A stretch of 64,000 nt of DNA from Hyphomonadaceae bacterium (GCA_016791425.1 JAEUMQ010000020.1:186001-250000), one strand, 5' to 3'. Shown: positions 6,967 through 15,979, counted from the stretch's first letter. Made by a program: numbers and translations. The notes: generated by a model from the sequence alone, not told the origin.

Positions 6967-9462
6967 ATGATGGATCTCCGGCTCTATCGGAAAGGCGGCG
7001 CGACCCTCAGCGATTTCCTGCCATGGGCGGCGCTGATCGCGCCCGGCATCGTGCTCAACAAGGATGGCTCGTTTCAGCGCACGCTTGTGTTTCGTGGCGC
7101 CGATCTCGATTCCTCAACCGCTTCTGAATTAATGGGTGCTGCGAGCCGTCTCAATAACGCGCTTCGCCGGTTCGGTTCTGGATGGTGCCTCCATGTGGAA
7201 GCGCGCCGAGGTCCCGCGCCTGGCTATCCGCTCGCAAGCTGGCCGAACGCAGTGTCGTGGCTGATCGATGAGGAGCGCCGCGCCGTGTTTGAGATGGCCG
7301 GCGCACGCTTTGAGAGCCGCTATTTCCTTACATTGACCTGGCTGCCGCCGGCTGAGCGTGAAAGTCGGCTTGAGCGTGTGCTCTTCGAAGGCGCCGAAGC
7401 GGGTGTTTCTACCAGCGTGGACTATGGCCAGCACCTGACCAGCTTCGCCGAAGAGACCGATCAGCTCGCTGTCCTGCTCGAAGCGATCCTGCCGGAGGCG
7501 CGGTGGCTCGATGACGAAGAGGTTTTGACTTATCTCCACGATTGCGTGTCCGACCGCGCGCACCGCGTCGCGAGGCCGGACGCCGGGTTTCACATCGACA
7601 CGCTCCTCGCGGACGCTCCGCTCGTTGGCGGCCTCGCGCCGAGATTGGGCGGCAAGCACCTGAAGGTGGTCTCTGTTCGAAGCTATGTAACCGAGACCGA
7701 GCCCGGTTTGCTCGACGCGCTCAATAGGCTTGCGCTTTCCTATCGCTGGACTACGCGCTTCCTGCCGCTCGATCGCGAGGAAGGCCGGCGGGAAATCGAG
7801 AAGATCAGGAAACGCTGGTTCTCCAAGCGCAAGGGCTTGCTGACGCTGCTGCGCGAAGCGCTTTTCCGCGAAGAAGCGCTGCTGGTCGACAATGATGCGG
7901 CCAACCAGGCCGAGGACGCCGATGCCGCGCTCCAGGACCTCGGCGCCGACGCGGTGAGCGCCGGTTTCGTCACGCTGACGATCATCGTGGCGGAAGAAGG
8001 CGAAGACGCCGCGGCGGAATCCGTACGGCAGATTCAGCAAGTCGCCGATGGATTGGGCTTCGTCACGCAGGTAGAGACCGTCAACGCCGTTGAGGCGTGG
8101 CTGGGCAGTCTTCCGGGCCAGGCCTACGCGGACGTGCGCCGGCCGATACTGCTGAGCACCAGTCTCGCACACATCATTCCGCTAAGCGCCGTGTGGGCAG
8201 GCGAAGAGCGCAATGCGCATTTGGGCGCAGCGCCGCTGATGCTGACCGCGACAGATGGGGCGACGCCGTTTCGTCTTAATCTGCACGTTGGCGATGTCGG
8301 TCACACGATGGTGGTTGGTCCGACCGGTGCAGGAAAGTCAGTTCTTCTGGCGACGCTGGCTGCGCAATGGCTTCGCTACCATGCCTGTCACGATGGCGGC
8401 GCACAGGTCTATGTCTTCGACAAGGGACGCTCATCACGCGCTATTGTTCTCGGCGTTGGCGGCGACTTTTTCGATCTTGGCGAAGCCGACGCGCTCGGCC
8501 TGCAGCCGCTGGAAGCGGTGGACGACGCAGAGGAACGAGCATGGGCTCTGGAATGGCTTTGCGGCATCGTCGCCAATTCCGGCGTGCGCATTTCACCGGA
8601 GGTCAAGGCCGAACTCTGGCGCGCTCTTGAGGTCTTGGCCGGAAGGACGGCTGAGGATCGCACGCTCACGCTGTTTGCGGCTCTGGTGCAGAACGCGGAT
8701 GTGCGCGGCGCGCTTGCTCCGTTCACACATGCTGGCCCGAATGGGCGCCTTTTGGATCATGAGCGATCGACACTCGGTTATGGCGCCGTGCAGGCCTTCG
8801 AGATGGACGAGCTTATGCGCCGCCCCGCGGCGGCGAGCGCCGTGCTGTCCGTCCTCTTTCATGTGCTGGAGCGCCGCTTCGACGGCAGGCCCACGCTGCT
8901 TGTGTTGGACGAGGCGTGGCTCTTTCTCAAGGACGCAACCTTCGCCGCGCAGATTCAGGATTGGCTGAAAACGCTGCGCAAGCGAAACGTCGCTGTGATC
9001 TTTGCGAGCCAGGAACTCGCCGACGTGGAGGCGAGCCCCATCGCCTCGACCATCATTGAAGCGTGCGCGACGCGAATCTTCCTGCCCAACGATCGCGCGC
9101 GGGAGCCACGCTCGCGCGCCTTCTACGAAGCCCTTGGCCTCAACGCGCGCCAGATCGACCTCATCGCCGCCGCCATCCCGAAGCGTGACTATTACTTCGC
9201 GTCCCGCGTCGGCCGGCGACTGTTCGAACTGGGGCTTGGTCCGGCGGCGTTGGCGTTCACGGCGGCGTCACGGCCGGAAGACCAGACTTTGATGGACCGC
9301 GTCCTGGCTGCGGCCGGGCGAGAGCATTTCGCTGCCGCATGGCTGGACGCGAAGGGGCTGCCCGCAGCGGCGGAAGCCGTTCGGCGCTTCGAACGCAGCG
9401 CTTCGGACGCGGCCGAAGAACCAAAGCCCATTTCCTGCGACCTGATGGAGGCAAGCTCATGA
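6967..9462 (+). CDS. trbE: Conjugal transfer ATPase TrbE (VirB4 family)
   Basis: The largest ATPase of the secretion machine, 831 aa, needed for pilus assembly and substrate transfer. The CagE/TrbE/VirB4 N-terminal domain occupies about residues 180-390. The Walker A motif GPTGAGKS is at about 449-456, and the Walker B region LLVLDEAWLFLKD is near 643-655, followed by FASQELADVE. The length is normal. Two ATG codons in tandem start the gene; I kept the first. It ends inside the start of trbJ (ATGA, 9459-9462). Confidence 0.95.
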   Translation: MMDLRLYRKGGATLSDFLPWAALIAPGIVLNKDGSFQRTLVFRGADLDSSTASELMGAASRLNNALRRFGSGWCLHVEARRGPAPGYPLASWPNAVSWLIDEERRAVFEMAGARFESRYFLTLTWLPPAERESRLERVLFEGAEAGVSTSVDYGQHLTSFAEETDQLAVLLEAILPEARWLDDEEVLTYLHDCVSDRAHRVARPDAGFHIDTLLADAPLVGGLAPRLGGKHLKVVSVRSYVTETEPGLLDALNRLALSYRWTTRFLPLDREEGRREIEKIRKRWFSKRKGLLTLLREALFREEALLVDNDAANQAEDADAALQDLGADAVSAGFVTLTIIVAEEGEDAAAESVRQIQQVADGLGFVTQVETVNAVEAWLGSLPGQAYADVRRPILLSTSLAHIIPLSAVWAGEERNAHLGAAPLMLTATDGATPFRLNLHVGDVGHTMVVGPTGAGKSVLLATLAAQWLRYHACHDGGAQVYVFDKGRSSRAIVLGVGGDFFDLGEADALGLQPLEAVDDAEERAWALEWLCGIVANSGVRISPEVKAELWRALEVLAGRTAEDRTLTLFAALVQNADVRGALAPFTHAGPNGRLLDHERSTLGYGAVQAFEMDELMRRPAAASAVLSVLFHVLERRFDGRPTLLVLDEAWLFLKDATFAAQIQDWLKTLRKRNVAVIFASQELADVEASPIASTIIEACATRIFLPNDRAREPRSRAFYEALGLNARQIDLIAAAIPKRDYYFASRVGRRLFELGLGPAALAFTAASRPEDQTLMDRVLAAAGREHFAAAWLDAKGLPAAAEAVRRFERSASDAAEEPKPISCDLMEASS

Positions 9463-10178
9463 TCAGAAGGATCAGTTGCGGCCGGCGCGCTCTTCTCGCC
9501 GGCGTTATGTTCAGCGCGCTTGCGGCTGCGACGCCAGTGCGCGCGCAAATGCCGGTGATCGATCCCGCGAACCTGATTCAGAGCATCATGCAGGTGGCGC
9601 AGATGATCGAAAGCGTCCGCAATCAGGTGCAGCAGATTGAGCAGGCAGCAGCCATGCTGCGGCAGAACCCCCTGCAGCTGTCACCGGAGCTTTCTGAATC
9701 GATCTCAGAAGCGCGCGCGCTTTTCGAGTCTGCGCGCGGCATTGCCTTTGAGGCGCGCCAACTCGGTGAGGACATCCGCGCGCTCTATCCCGAGACCTGG
9801 GAATCCTTCGATCTGGAACAGGTGCTCGGCCAATCGGACCAGTGGATGCGGGAAAGCCGCGCCAGCCTGGAACGCGCCTTGGAGGCCGAGGCGAATGCGG
9901 CTCAATCCATCGATCGAGCGCGCGGCCACATCTCGCGGGCGCTTGACTCTTCGAGCAGTTCGGAAGGGCAGACCGGCGCCATTCAGGCGAGCAACCAATT
10001 GCTCGGCGTGACGGCGACGCAACTCGCCGAAATTCATGCGCTTATGATCATGCAGGGCCGGGCGCTCGAAACCGAGCGTCTCGAGCGCCTGGCGCGCGAA
10101 GAGCGTGCGAGCGAGATTCAGAGGCGGGCCTTTCCAAGGACGCGGCGCAGCGTCGATCCCGCCCGCACGGCCTTCTGA
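9459..10178 (+). CDS. trbJ: Conjugal transfer protein TrbJ (VirB5-like, periplasmic)
   Basis: An exported 239-aa protein with a signal peptide (residues 1-30, basic start MIRRISCGRRALLAG then hydrophobic, cleavage after PVRAQ or just before) and a long alpha-helical, Gln-rich middle (IMQVAQMIESVRNQVQQIEQ). It is the pilus-tip/minor-pilin type subunit. I start at 9459, which overlaps the trbE stop by 4 bp; an upstream ATG at 9339 lies wholly inside trbE. The twin Arg in GRRALLAG could allow Tat export but Sec is as likely. trbK, usually next, is absent. Confidence 0.88.
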   Translation: MIRRISCGRRALLAGVMFSALAAATPVRAQMPVIDPANLIQSIMQVAQMIESVRNQVQQIEQAAAMLRQNPLQLSPELSESISEARALFESARGIAFEARQLGEDIRALYPETWESFDLEQVLGQSDQWMRESRASLERALEAEANAAQSIDRARGHISRALDSSSSSEGQTGAIQASNQLLGVTATQLAEIHALMIMQGRALETERLERLAREERASEIQRRAFPRTRRSVDPARTAF

Positions 10179-10190
10179 GAGCGCACGCCG

Positions 10191-11201
10191 ATGGAGCCGA
10201 CCACCGTAAATTCCTTCCTGGATCAATTCATCGCCGTCGCGAACGCCGGCTTCGGTTTGATTCAGGGCGATGTCTCCTATGTCCTCAACGCGCTCATCGT
10301 AATCTCGATCGTGCTAGCCGGCGCGCAATGGGCGCTGGCGCAGGAAGCGCCGGTCGCGCCCTTCTTTCGCAAGGTGCTCTTCATCGGGCTGTTTGCATTC
10401 CTGGTGAACAATTGGTCGGCCCTCGCGACCGCCATAAATCAATCGGGCGCGATGCTCGGCTTGAAAGCAGGCGGGGGCGGGCTGACCTTGCCGGACCTGC
10501 ACAATCCAGGTCGCGTTGCCGAGATCGGGTCCGAGCTCTTCGGCAAGACCGTCGAGCTTGGCGAAGGCATGAACATCATCACCGATTTTCTGACGCTGGC
10601 GACGATCTTCCTGTCGGCGGTCGCGATCCTCATCGCCTTCTTCATTCTCGCGCTTCAGATCTTCGTGGCGCTGATCGCGTTCAAGATCGGCTCGCTCGCG
10701 GCCTTCGTCGCGTTGCCCTGGGGCGTGTTCAACGGCACATCTTGGGTGGCCGAACGTCCCCTCGGCTGGGTCGTCGGTTCTTCGATCCGGCTTTTCGTGC
10801 TGGCTTTGATCGCGAGCGTTGCGATCAATTTTGTCGCAACGTTGCCTGGCCGCTTCTCGCTGGAGGGCGGGGGCGTGCTCAACGTCATGCTGTTCGGGCT
10901 GACGATTCTGGCGCTGGCGTGGTTCGGACCGCAGCTGGCATCTGAAGTCGTGCAAGGTCAGCCGCACCTGTCCGGCGCCGACGCCGTGCGCGGCGCTGTC
11001 GGCGCCACCGCGCTCACAATCGGCGCTGGCTTTACCGGCGCTTATGTGGCGCGCGGTGCGGTGGGGCTTGCTGGGTCCGCCGGCCGAATGATCGCGGGCG
11101 GACGCAGCGCGCGCGGCGGCGGCAGCCCCCGACGCGCCAATCCAAACCCGCCCGTTGATCATTCGAAATTCACACCGCCGCCGCGGGGGAGGAAGACATG
11201 A
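10191..11201 (+). CDS. trbL: Conjugal transfer protein TrbL (VirB6 family)
   Basis: A polytopic inner-membrane channel component of 336 aa with about five to six hydrophobic helices (residues about 30-50, 60-78, 125-175, 195-220, 235-255) and a hydrophilic Gly/Arg/Pro-rich tail (GGRSARGGGSPRRANPNP). The central loop with FALxxF-type motifs between helices is as in TrbL/VirB6. It begins 12 bases after trbJ, leaving no room for the entry-exclusion gene trbK. The last codons overlap trbF by 4 bp. Confidence 0.92.
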   Translation: MEPTTVNSFLDQFIAVANAGFGLIQGDVSYVLNALIVISIVLAGAQWALAQEAPVAPFFRKVLFIGLFAFLVNNWSALATAINQSGAMLGLKAGGGGLTLPDLHNPGRVAEIGSELFGKTVELGEGMNIITDFLTLATIFLSAVAILIAFFILALQIFVALIAFKIGSLAAFVALPWGVFNGTSWVAERPLGWVVGSSIRLFVLALIASVAINFVATLPGRFSLEGGGVLNVMLFGLTILALAWFGPQLASEVVQGQPHLSGADAVRGAVGATALTIGAGFTGAYVARGAVGLAGSAGRMIAGGRSARGGGSPRRANPNPPVDHSKFTPPPRGRKT

Positions 11202-11881
11202 GCTTTCCATTTCGTGCGCCAGCGAAGAGCTTCGCACCTGAGCCAGCCGACACGCCGTATCGGCGCGCCCGCCAAGAATGGGACGCGCGCATGGGATCGG
11301 CGGTTCTCTCGGCGCGAACCTGGCGCGCTATTGCCTTCGCGGCTGTCGGCGCCTCGGCGTTGTTGGGCCTTGGGCTTACCATCGTCGCTCTGCAGCAGCG
11401 CACGTTCGTGCACGTCGTCGAGGTGAGCCCCGAGGGCCAAGTGATGGCCGCGCGCGTGGCGGATGGGCGCTGGTCGCCGACCGAAACGCAGATCGCCTAT
11501 CATCTCAGCCGCTTCGTCCGCCTCGTGCGGTCCTTGCCGACGGACGGTGTCGTGCTGCGCGAGAATTGGCTCGAGGCCTACAAATTCCTGACGCCGACCG
11601 CGGCGGCGCAGCTCAACGAGATGGCGCGCGCGGATGATCCGTTTCTCAGTCTCGGCCGTGTCGGTCGCACTATCCACGTGCGCTCCGTCATCGCGAGATC
11701 GGATGAGTCCTGGGAAGTGGCCTGGATCGAGCGTGCGACCAACGCCACGGGGACCAGCGATCCCCAGGTGTACACCGGCGTGTTCACGGTGACGCTGCGC
11801 CCACCGCGCAATGCCGATGAAGTGGCCTCAAACCCACTCGGCCTTCTGATCAGCGACTTTTCCTGGAGCCGTGAACGATGA
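11198..11881 (+). CDS. trbF: Conjugal transfer protein TrbF (VirB8 family)
   Basis: A bitopic inner-membrane assembly factor of 227 aa that nucleates the channel. A cytoplasmic N-terminus (PYRRARQEWDARMGS) is followed by one membrane helix (about residues 42-62) and a periplasmic VirB8-like domain (WSPTETQIAYHLSRFVRLVR, SDESWEVAWIERA, PLGLLISDFSWSRE). The ATG overlaps the trbL stop and the gene's own stop overlaps trbG, all by 4 bp. Confidence 0.93.
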   Translation: MSFPFRAPAKSFAPEPADTPYRRARQEWDARMGSAVLSARTWRAIAFAAVGASALLGLGLTIVALQQRTFVHVVEVSPEGQVMAARVADGRWSPTETQIAYHLSRFVRLVRSLPTDGVVLRENWLEAYKFLTPTAAAQLNEMARADDPFLSLGRVGRTIHVRSVIARSDESWEVAWIERATNATGTSDPQVYTGVFTVTLRPPRNADEVASNPLGLLISDFSWSRER

Positions 11882-12744
11882 TCCGCGCACTCTTGATTGC
11901 CGCAGCGCTGATCACCCCGGCGAATGCGTCGGCGCAGCCGTCCGATGGCGCCGTCGTGGAAACGCTGGCGTCGCCTTGTGTGCCGAGCAGGCGCGTGCGC
12001 TGTCCGACACCGCTCGAACTCGTCGCGGCGGCGAACGACGACGCGCGGCTTGGTCCAACGGCAGGAGCGTTCGTAGAAGCGCGCGCCGTCTATCCTTATG
12101 CCCCCGGCGCCATCTACGAACTCTATGCGAGCCCGGGATTCGTCTCGATGATCTTGCTGGAGCCCGGCGAGAGCATCAACGCTATCGCCGCGGGCGACAC
12201 GTCGCGCTGGATGGTCACCGAGAGCGAGACCGCATCCGAGACCGAGCCGCGCGCGGTCGTGCTGGTCAAGCCGCAGGCGGCGGGTCTCCGAACCAATGTC
12301 GCGATCATCACCAACCGGCGCACCTATTTGGTGGAGGCCCGTTCAAACTCCGGCGCCTCGTACACGGCCGAGATCGCATGGAGCTACCCGGAGGCCGTCG
12401 CCGTCTCTGCGCCCACCGGCGTCGAAAGCCTCGACTTCCGCTACACGATCCGCACCGTGCGGGGTCGGCGCCCGACCTGGCTGCCAGTGCGCGTCTACAA
12501 TGACGGCCGGCGGACGTTGATCGATTTTCCAAGCGGTGTTGTCGCCGCCGATTTGCCGCCGCTCTTTGTCATCACGCCTGAGGGCGCGGAGCTGGTGAAC
12601 TACCGTGTCGAGGGACAGCGTTATGTCGTCGATCGGCTGTTCGATGCTGCTGAACTTCGGTTGGGCGTGCGCGCGCCTATCGTCGTGCGCATTGATCGCG
12701 GGGATCGCCCGCCGCGGCGGCCGCAAACCGGGGGCCGGCGATGA
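11878..12744 (+). CDS. trbG: Conjugal transfer protein TrbG (VirB9 family)
   Basis: A periplasmic/outer-membrane core subunit of 288 aa. It has a signal peptide (residues 1-20, ending ANASAQ) and a VirB9 domain (IYELYASPGFVSMILLEPGE, RTYLVEARSN, WLPVRVYNDGRRTLIDFP, NYRVEGQRYVVDRLFDAAEL). The order trbF-trbG-trbI with 4-bp overlaps is canonical. Its partner in the outer-membrane ring is TrbI, with a TrbH-type lipoprotein normally in some systems; no trbH is seen here. Confidence 0.93.
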   Translation: MIRALLIAAALITPANASAQPSDGAVVETLASPCVPSRRVRCPTPLELVAAANDDARLGPTAGAFVEARAVYPYAPGAIYELYASPGFVSMILLEPGESINAIAAGDTSRWMVTESETASETEPRAVVLVKPQAAGLRTNVAIITNRRTYLVEARSNSGASYTAEIAWSYPEAVAVSAPTGVESLDFRYTIRTVRGRRPTWLPVRVYNDGRRTLIDFPSGVVAADLPPLFVITPEGAELVNYRVEGQRYVVDRLFDAAELRLGVRAPIVVRIDRGDRPPRRPQTGGRR

Positions 12745-13862
12745 ACGCTGCCGCGCCCGCGCCTGCGCCCACGCCGCAAGTCGCCATTCGCGCCAAGCCG
12801 CCATCGCCGAAGCGGCTCTCACGCAAAGTGCTGCTTGCCGGCGCGTTGGCGATGGGCGCTGCGGTTGCGACGGCATTGGCGGTAGGTCTCAGCGAACGGC
12901 CCGATCGGCGCGGCGAGGCGTCGTCGCAGAACGTCGCCACAGCGGCAGGCCCGCCGGAAACCATTCAAATGGCGCCGACGCAATATGTTGCGGACGATCT
13001 TCCACGCGGCGCTGTGGGCGAGGACATTGAAGCGTTGCCGGCGGATGAACTCGCACCGCCAGCCGATCCGATCTGGAGCGAGCCGACCGCTGCGCGCGCG
13101 GCGCCAGTGCAAACAGAGGCGCCCGCACCCGATCCGGAAGCGCTCGCGCACGTGGCGCCAATCCTATTTGACGCACGCGGGGCGGTGCAAAATGCCGGTC
13201 GCGTTGCGATGAGTGGCGGAGGAGATCGGCGCGCAGCCTTTCTCGCCTCTCAGCGCGGCGGAGGCGAGCGGCTCGACACATCTCTCGTGCCGCCGCGCTC
13301 GGCTTATGAACTCCTGGCGGGTGCTGTGATCCCGGCAGCGCTGGCGACGGAGCTCAATTCCGATCTGCCCGGCCGCATCATCGCGCAGGTGACCGCACCC
13401 GTGTACGACAGCGTGACAGGACGGCATTTGCTGATCCCGCAGGGCGCGCGCCTTATCGGTTCCTATGACAGCGCCACCGCTTACGGTGATCGCCGTCTGC
13501 TCCTCGTTTGGAATCGACTCATTCTGCCGAATGGCTGGTCGATCAATCTCGAAGGCATGGAAGGCGCCGATCCGTCGGGGGCGGCGGGCCTTCGAGATAG
13601 AACAGACAATCATCTCGATCGCTTGGCAGGCGCGATTGGCTTGTCCGCGATCATCAGCGTCGTAGCGAATGAAGCCGACGATGACGACACCGACAATTTC
13701 GGCCGCAGTGTCGGCAATGCAGCCGCGCAAGAAGCCGCGAGCTCGGGCGGTCGGCTTGTCGATCGCGAAATGACCGTTCGGCCGACGCTGCGCGTGCGCG
13801 CCGGCGCGCCCGTCCGGGTGCTCGTCACGCGCGATATTCGCCTGCGGCCTTATCGGCCGTGA
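12741..13862 (+). CDS. trbI: Conjugal transfer protein TrbI (VirB10 family)
   Basis: An energy-sensing core subunit of 373 aa spanning inner membrane, periplasm and outer membrane. One membrane helix lies near residues 30-50, followed by a Pro/Ala-rich linker and the VirB10 domain (AYELLAGAVIPAALATELNS, GRIIAQVTAPVYDS, LLIPQGARLIGSYDSATAYG, RLLLVWNRLILPNG). The C-terminus PVRVLVTRDIRLRPY is characteristic. The stop overlaps the following HTH gene (GTGA), so regulatory genes are tied to the end of the mating operon. Confidence 0.95.
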   Translation: MNAAAPAPAPTPQVAIRAKPPSPKRLSRKVLLAGALAMGAAVATALAVGLSERPDRRGEASSQNVATAAGPPETIQMAPTQYVADDLPRGAVGEDIEALPADELAPPADPIWSEPTAARAAPVQTEAPAPDPEALAHVAPILFDARGAVQNAGRVAMSGGGDRRAAFLASQRGGGERLDTSLVPPRSAYELLAGAVIPAALATELNSDLPGRIIAQVTAPVYDSVTGRHLLIPQGARLIGSYDSATAYGDRRLLLVWNRLILPNGWSINLEGMEGADPSGAAGLRDRTDNHLDRLAGAIGLSAIISVVANEADDDDTDNFGRSVGNAAAQEAASSGGRLVDREMTVRPTLRVRAGAPVRVLVTRDIRLRPYRP

Positions 13863-14164
13863 CAGGCATTGAGTTCACCGCATCGGGACATCCCGAGGAC
13901 GCTCCTCCGGCGGAGATGGAGGACGAGTTGCTGGATCGCGGGCAGGCGTCCGCCTATCTCGCGACCCTGGGCGTGCGGCGAAAACGCCAGACGCTCGCCA
14001 AGCTCCATGCTTGCAGCAACGACGGACCGGTCTGCGTGCATCGAGGTCGAAAACCGCTCTATCCGAAGCGGGCTCTGCATGCATGGGGCATGGTGCAATT
14101 AAGCGCGCGGCGCCGATCGCCGACATCGCGTAGGACGCCGCAGGACGTTGTGGTCCAGCCATGA
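13859..14164 (+). CDS. Excisionase-like winged HTH protein (first of pair)
   Basis: A 101-aa basic protein starting with GTG at 13859, overlapping the trbI stop. Residues about 25-75 (LLDRGQASAYLATLGVRRKR, VCVHRGRKPLYPKRALHAW) resemble MerR/excisionase-type HTH domains, in which a recognition helix is followed by a wing ending in a Y..RALxAW-type motif. The role is probably DNA binding at att or oriT, or regulation. The overlap with both neighbours (GTGA, ATGA) shows it belongs to the trb transcript. I cannot assign a named family. Confidence 0.65.
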   Translation: MTGIEFTASGHPEDAPPAEMEDELLDRGQASAYLATLGVRRKRQTLAKLHACSNDGPVCVHRGRKPLYPKRALHAWGMVQLSARRRSPTSRRTPQDVVVQP

Positions 14165-14394
14165 GCCAGGACGTCATGTTACCGGAAGAGGTCCAAGAGA
14201 GGCGTCCGGCCGCGCGGATGCGCGGCTTGGAGGCGGCCGCCTACATCGGCGTTGCGCCCAAGACTCTGGCGAATTGGCGCTCGGCCGGCAAAGGTCCGCG
14301 CTTCTACAAAATCGGCCGCGTCATCGTTTATCAGCGCGACGACCTCGACGCGTTTTTCGAAGAGCATCTGCAGGCGCCGACCAAGGGCGTGTGA
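14161..14394 (+). CDS. AlpA/excisionase-family HTH protein
   Basis: A 77-aa protein with an HTH_17-type DNA-binding domain (residues about 20-70: MRGLEAAAYIGVAPKTLANW, GPRFYKIGRVIVYQRDDLDA, FF). The pattern TLANWRSxGKGPRFYKIGRxVxYxxxDLxAF is typical of recombination directionality factors and AlpA-like regulators in integrative elements. The ATG overlaps the previous stop by 4 bp. It is encoded next to, but convergent with, the integrase and probably promotes excision; co-transcription with trb genes would link excision to transfer. Confidence 0.8.
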   Translation: MSQDVMLPEEVQERRPAARMRGLEAAAYIGVAPKTLANWRSAGKGPRFYKIGRVIVYQRDDLDAFFEEHLQAPTKGV

Positions 14395-14422
14395 CGTACT
14401 GACGAATTCAGCGCGGCGGGGT

Positions 14423-14632
14423 ATGATGAGGCCCATGCCGTTCGATGTCGGATCCCCGCGCGCGCAAGGACCGCAACCGGCCGGACCCTCGGCGCCGGAT
14501 CATGAGGCGCGACTGGATTTCGTGATGCGCCTGATCGTGCTCGGCGGCGCGCTGGTGCTCTACACGATCTGGATCGTCAGTATCATCCGCCAGTTCGTCG
14601 ATGCCATGCTCAACTGGGTGAGAGCAGTCTAG
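14423..14632 (+). CDS. Small single-pass membrane protein
   Basis: A predicted 69-aa protein with a Pro/Gly-rich N-terminus and one hydrophobic helix (about residues 35-55, LIVLGGALVLYTIWIVSII). The ATG at 14423 follows a GCGGGG stretch; in-frame ATGs at 14426 and 14435 are alternatives. It lies 28 bases after the AlpA-like gene and converges on the integrase with a gap of nine bases. I do not recognise it. The position at the end of the transfer operon could suit an exclusion or accessory function, but that is a guess. Confidence 0.5.
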   Translation: MMRPMPFDVGSPRAQGPQPAGPSAPDHEARLDFVMRLIVLGGALVLYTIWIVSIIRQFVDAMLNWVRAV

Positions 14633-14641
14633 AGGCGGAAA

Positions 14642-15787
14642 TCACTCGCCCCCGACATCGCCGGCGGCCCGCGCACCGTCCGGCGCGCCTTCTTCGTCTT
14701 GCGCATGGGCCAGTGCGCGCGCCTTCAGGCGACGCGCCGCCTCGTGCAGTTTCTCAGGCTTCAGATTGGTGTAGCGCTTCAGCATCTTCCAATCCTTGTG
14801 CCCGGTCACCAGCGCCACTTGTTCGATGGCGAAGCCGGCCTCGAACAGGCGGCTGGTGGCTTCATGGCGCATATCGTGAAAGCGCAGATCTTCGATCTTG
14901 AGTTCGCGGCAGGCGCGGCGAAACGCAGCCCCCAGCGAGCGTGAGCAATAGGGGAAGACCCGGTCGCCGTCGCCGGTGATGCGCCCTTGTTCCTGAATAA
15001 GCGCCATAGCGTCGTAGCCGGTGGCGTCGAGCAGGGGGACGGCCTGGTGATTACCGTCTTTCTTGCGTGGGTCTTTCCGGTCGCGCACCAGCACTGTGTG
15101 CTTCTTATGATCGATGTCGCTCCAGCGAATGCGCGTGATTTCTTCCGCGCGCATAGCCGTCGCCACGGCGAACCGCACGATGCGTCCAGCCGGGATGTAT
15201 TGGCGCGGATTGCCGTCGAGGAACGCGGTGAGATGATCGAGCTCGTCTTGGGTCGGCCGGCGGTCGCGCTCCATCGGCTTGCCGATGAGGCCAAGCCGAA
15301 CCAGCGCCTTGCGCGCGAGCTTCACTTGCTCCGGCGAGACGAGAATGCCGTGCACCGCGGCCGCGTGCGTGATCACCGTGTGGAGAAATGAGAAGTCGAT
15401 CGCGAGTGTCGCTGGACCCGCACCTTTGCCCGCCCGCTCGCGCCCATAGGCGATGAGCTTTTCGCGCGTGAGCCGATTGATGGCTGTGGCGCCCAATTCC
15501 GCGCGCAGGAATTTGAGCACCGCCGCTTTGGAGCGGGGCACGCGCCGCTTGAGTTCGGCCATGTCGGCAAGGTGGAGATCGATGAGATCGGCGAGCGAGC
15601 GCTCGCCCTTCTTCGCGGCCGTGGCGCCGCGCTTGGGCAGCGGCAATCCCTTGTCGATGGCGAGTTCGGTTTCGCGCGCCCAATCCTGCGCGTCGGTCTT
15701 TTTCAGGAAGCTCTCGCCGGCATAGACGCCCTTGCGGCGCACCTGTGCACGCCAGCTTCCGGCTTTTGTGAGCGTGAAGGTCGCCAT
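14642..15787 (-). CDS. int: Tyrosine recombinase / integrase of the dusA-inserted element
   Basis: A site-specific recombinase of 381 aa that integrates and excises the element. The N-terminal arm-binding part (about residues 1-65, MATFTLTKAGSWRAQVRRKG, SFLKKTDAQDWARETE) is followed by a SAM-like core-binding domain (about 70-165) and the catalytic domain. The catalytic set is visible: R in ATAMRAEEITRIRW, H-x-x-R in FHDMRHEATSRLFE, H in VTGHKDWKML and Y in KRYTNL. I chose the ATG at 15787; an open frame continues to 16003 but that part carries the repeat-rich int-dusA spacer. The gene points away from dusA. Confidence 0.93.
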   Translation of the reverse strand: MATFTLTKAGSWRAQVRRKGVYAGESFLKKTDAQDWARETELAIDKGLPLPKRGATAAKKGERSLADLIDLHLADMAELKRRVPRSKAAVLKFLRAELGATAINRLTREKLIAYGRERAGKGAGPATLAIDFSFLHTVITHAAAVHGILVSPEQVKLARKALVRLGLIGKPMERDRRPTQDELDHLTAFLDGNPRQYIPAGRIVRFAVATAMRAEEITRIRWSDIDHKKHTVLVRDRKDPRKKDGNHQAVPLLDATGYDAMALIQEQGRITGDGDRVFPYCSRSLGAAFRRACRELKIEDLRFHDMRHEATSRLFEAGFAIEQVALVTGHKDWKMLKRYTNLKPEKLHEAARRLKARALAHAQDEEGAPDGARAAGDVGGE

Positions 15788-15904
15788 CGCCTTGATTTCC
15801 CTACTCACTCGCGCCAATGCGCGTCGGTCCAAGAAAGCATTGGGCGGATCGACCGACTTTTGGCTCAGTCGCTCCAATCTCCGTCGCTTCCTGGCTTCCG
15901 CCGC

Positions 15905-15979
15905 GTGCACTATGTGTGCACTTGAGCCGGGAAGAGGCGGGACAGAGCGGGAACATGAGTGCACACGCGGGTGCACACG
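15905..15979 (+). repeat. Four GTGCAC sites in the int-dusA spacer
   Basis: The palindrome GTGCAC occurs at 15905, 15916, 15959 and 15971. The first pair (11-bp period) is followed by TAT/TTG; the second pair is a direct repeat GTGCACACG with a 12-bp period. One-helical-turn spacing in a spacer next to the integrase is the arrangement expected for arm-type integrase or excisionase binding sites. It could also be an operator for the int promoter, which must lie in the same spacer. Confidence 0.5.
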
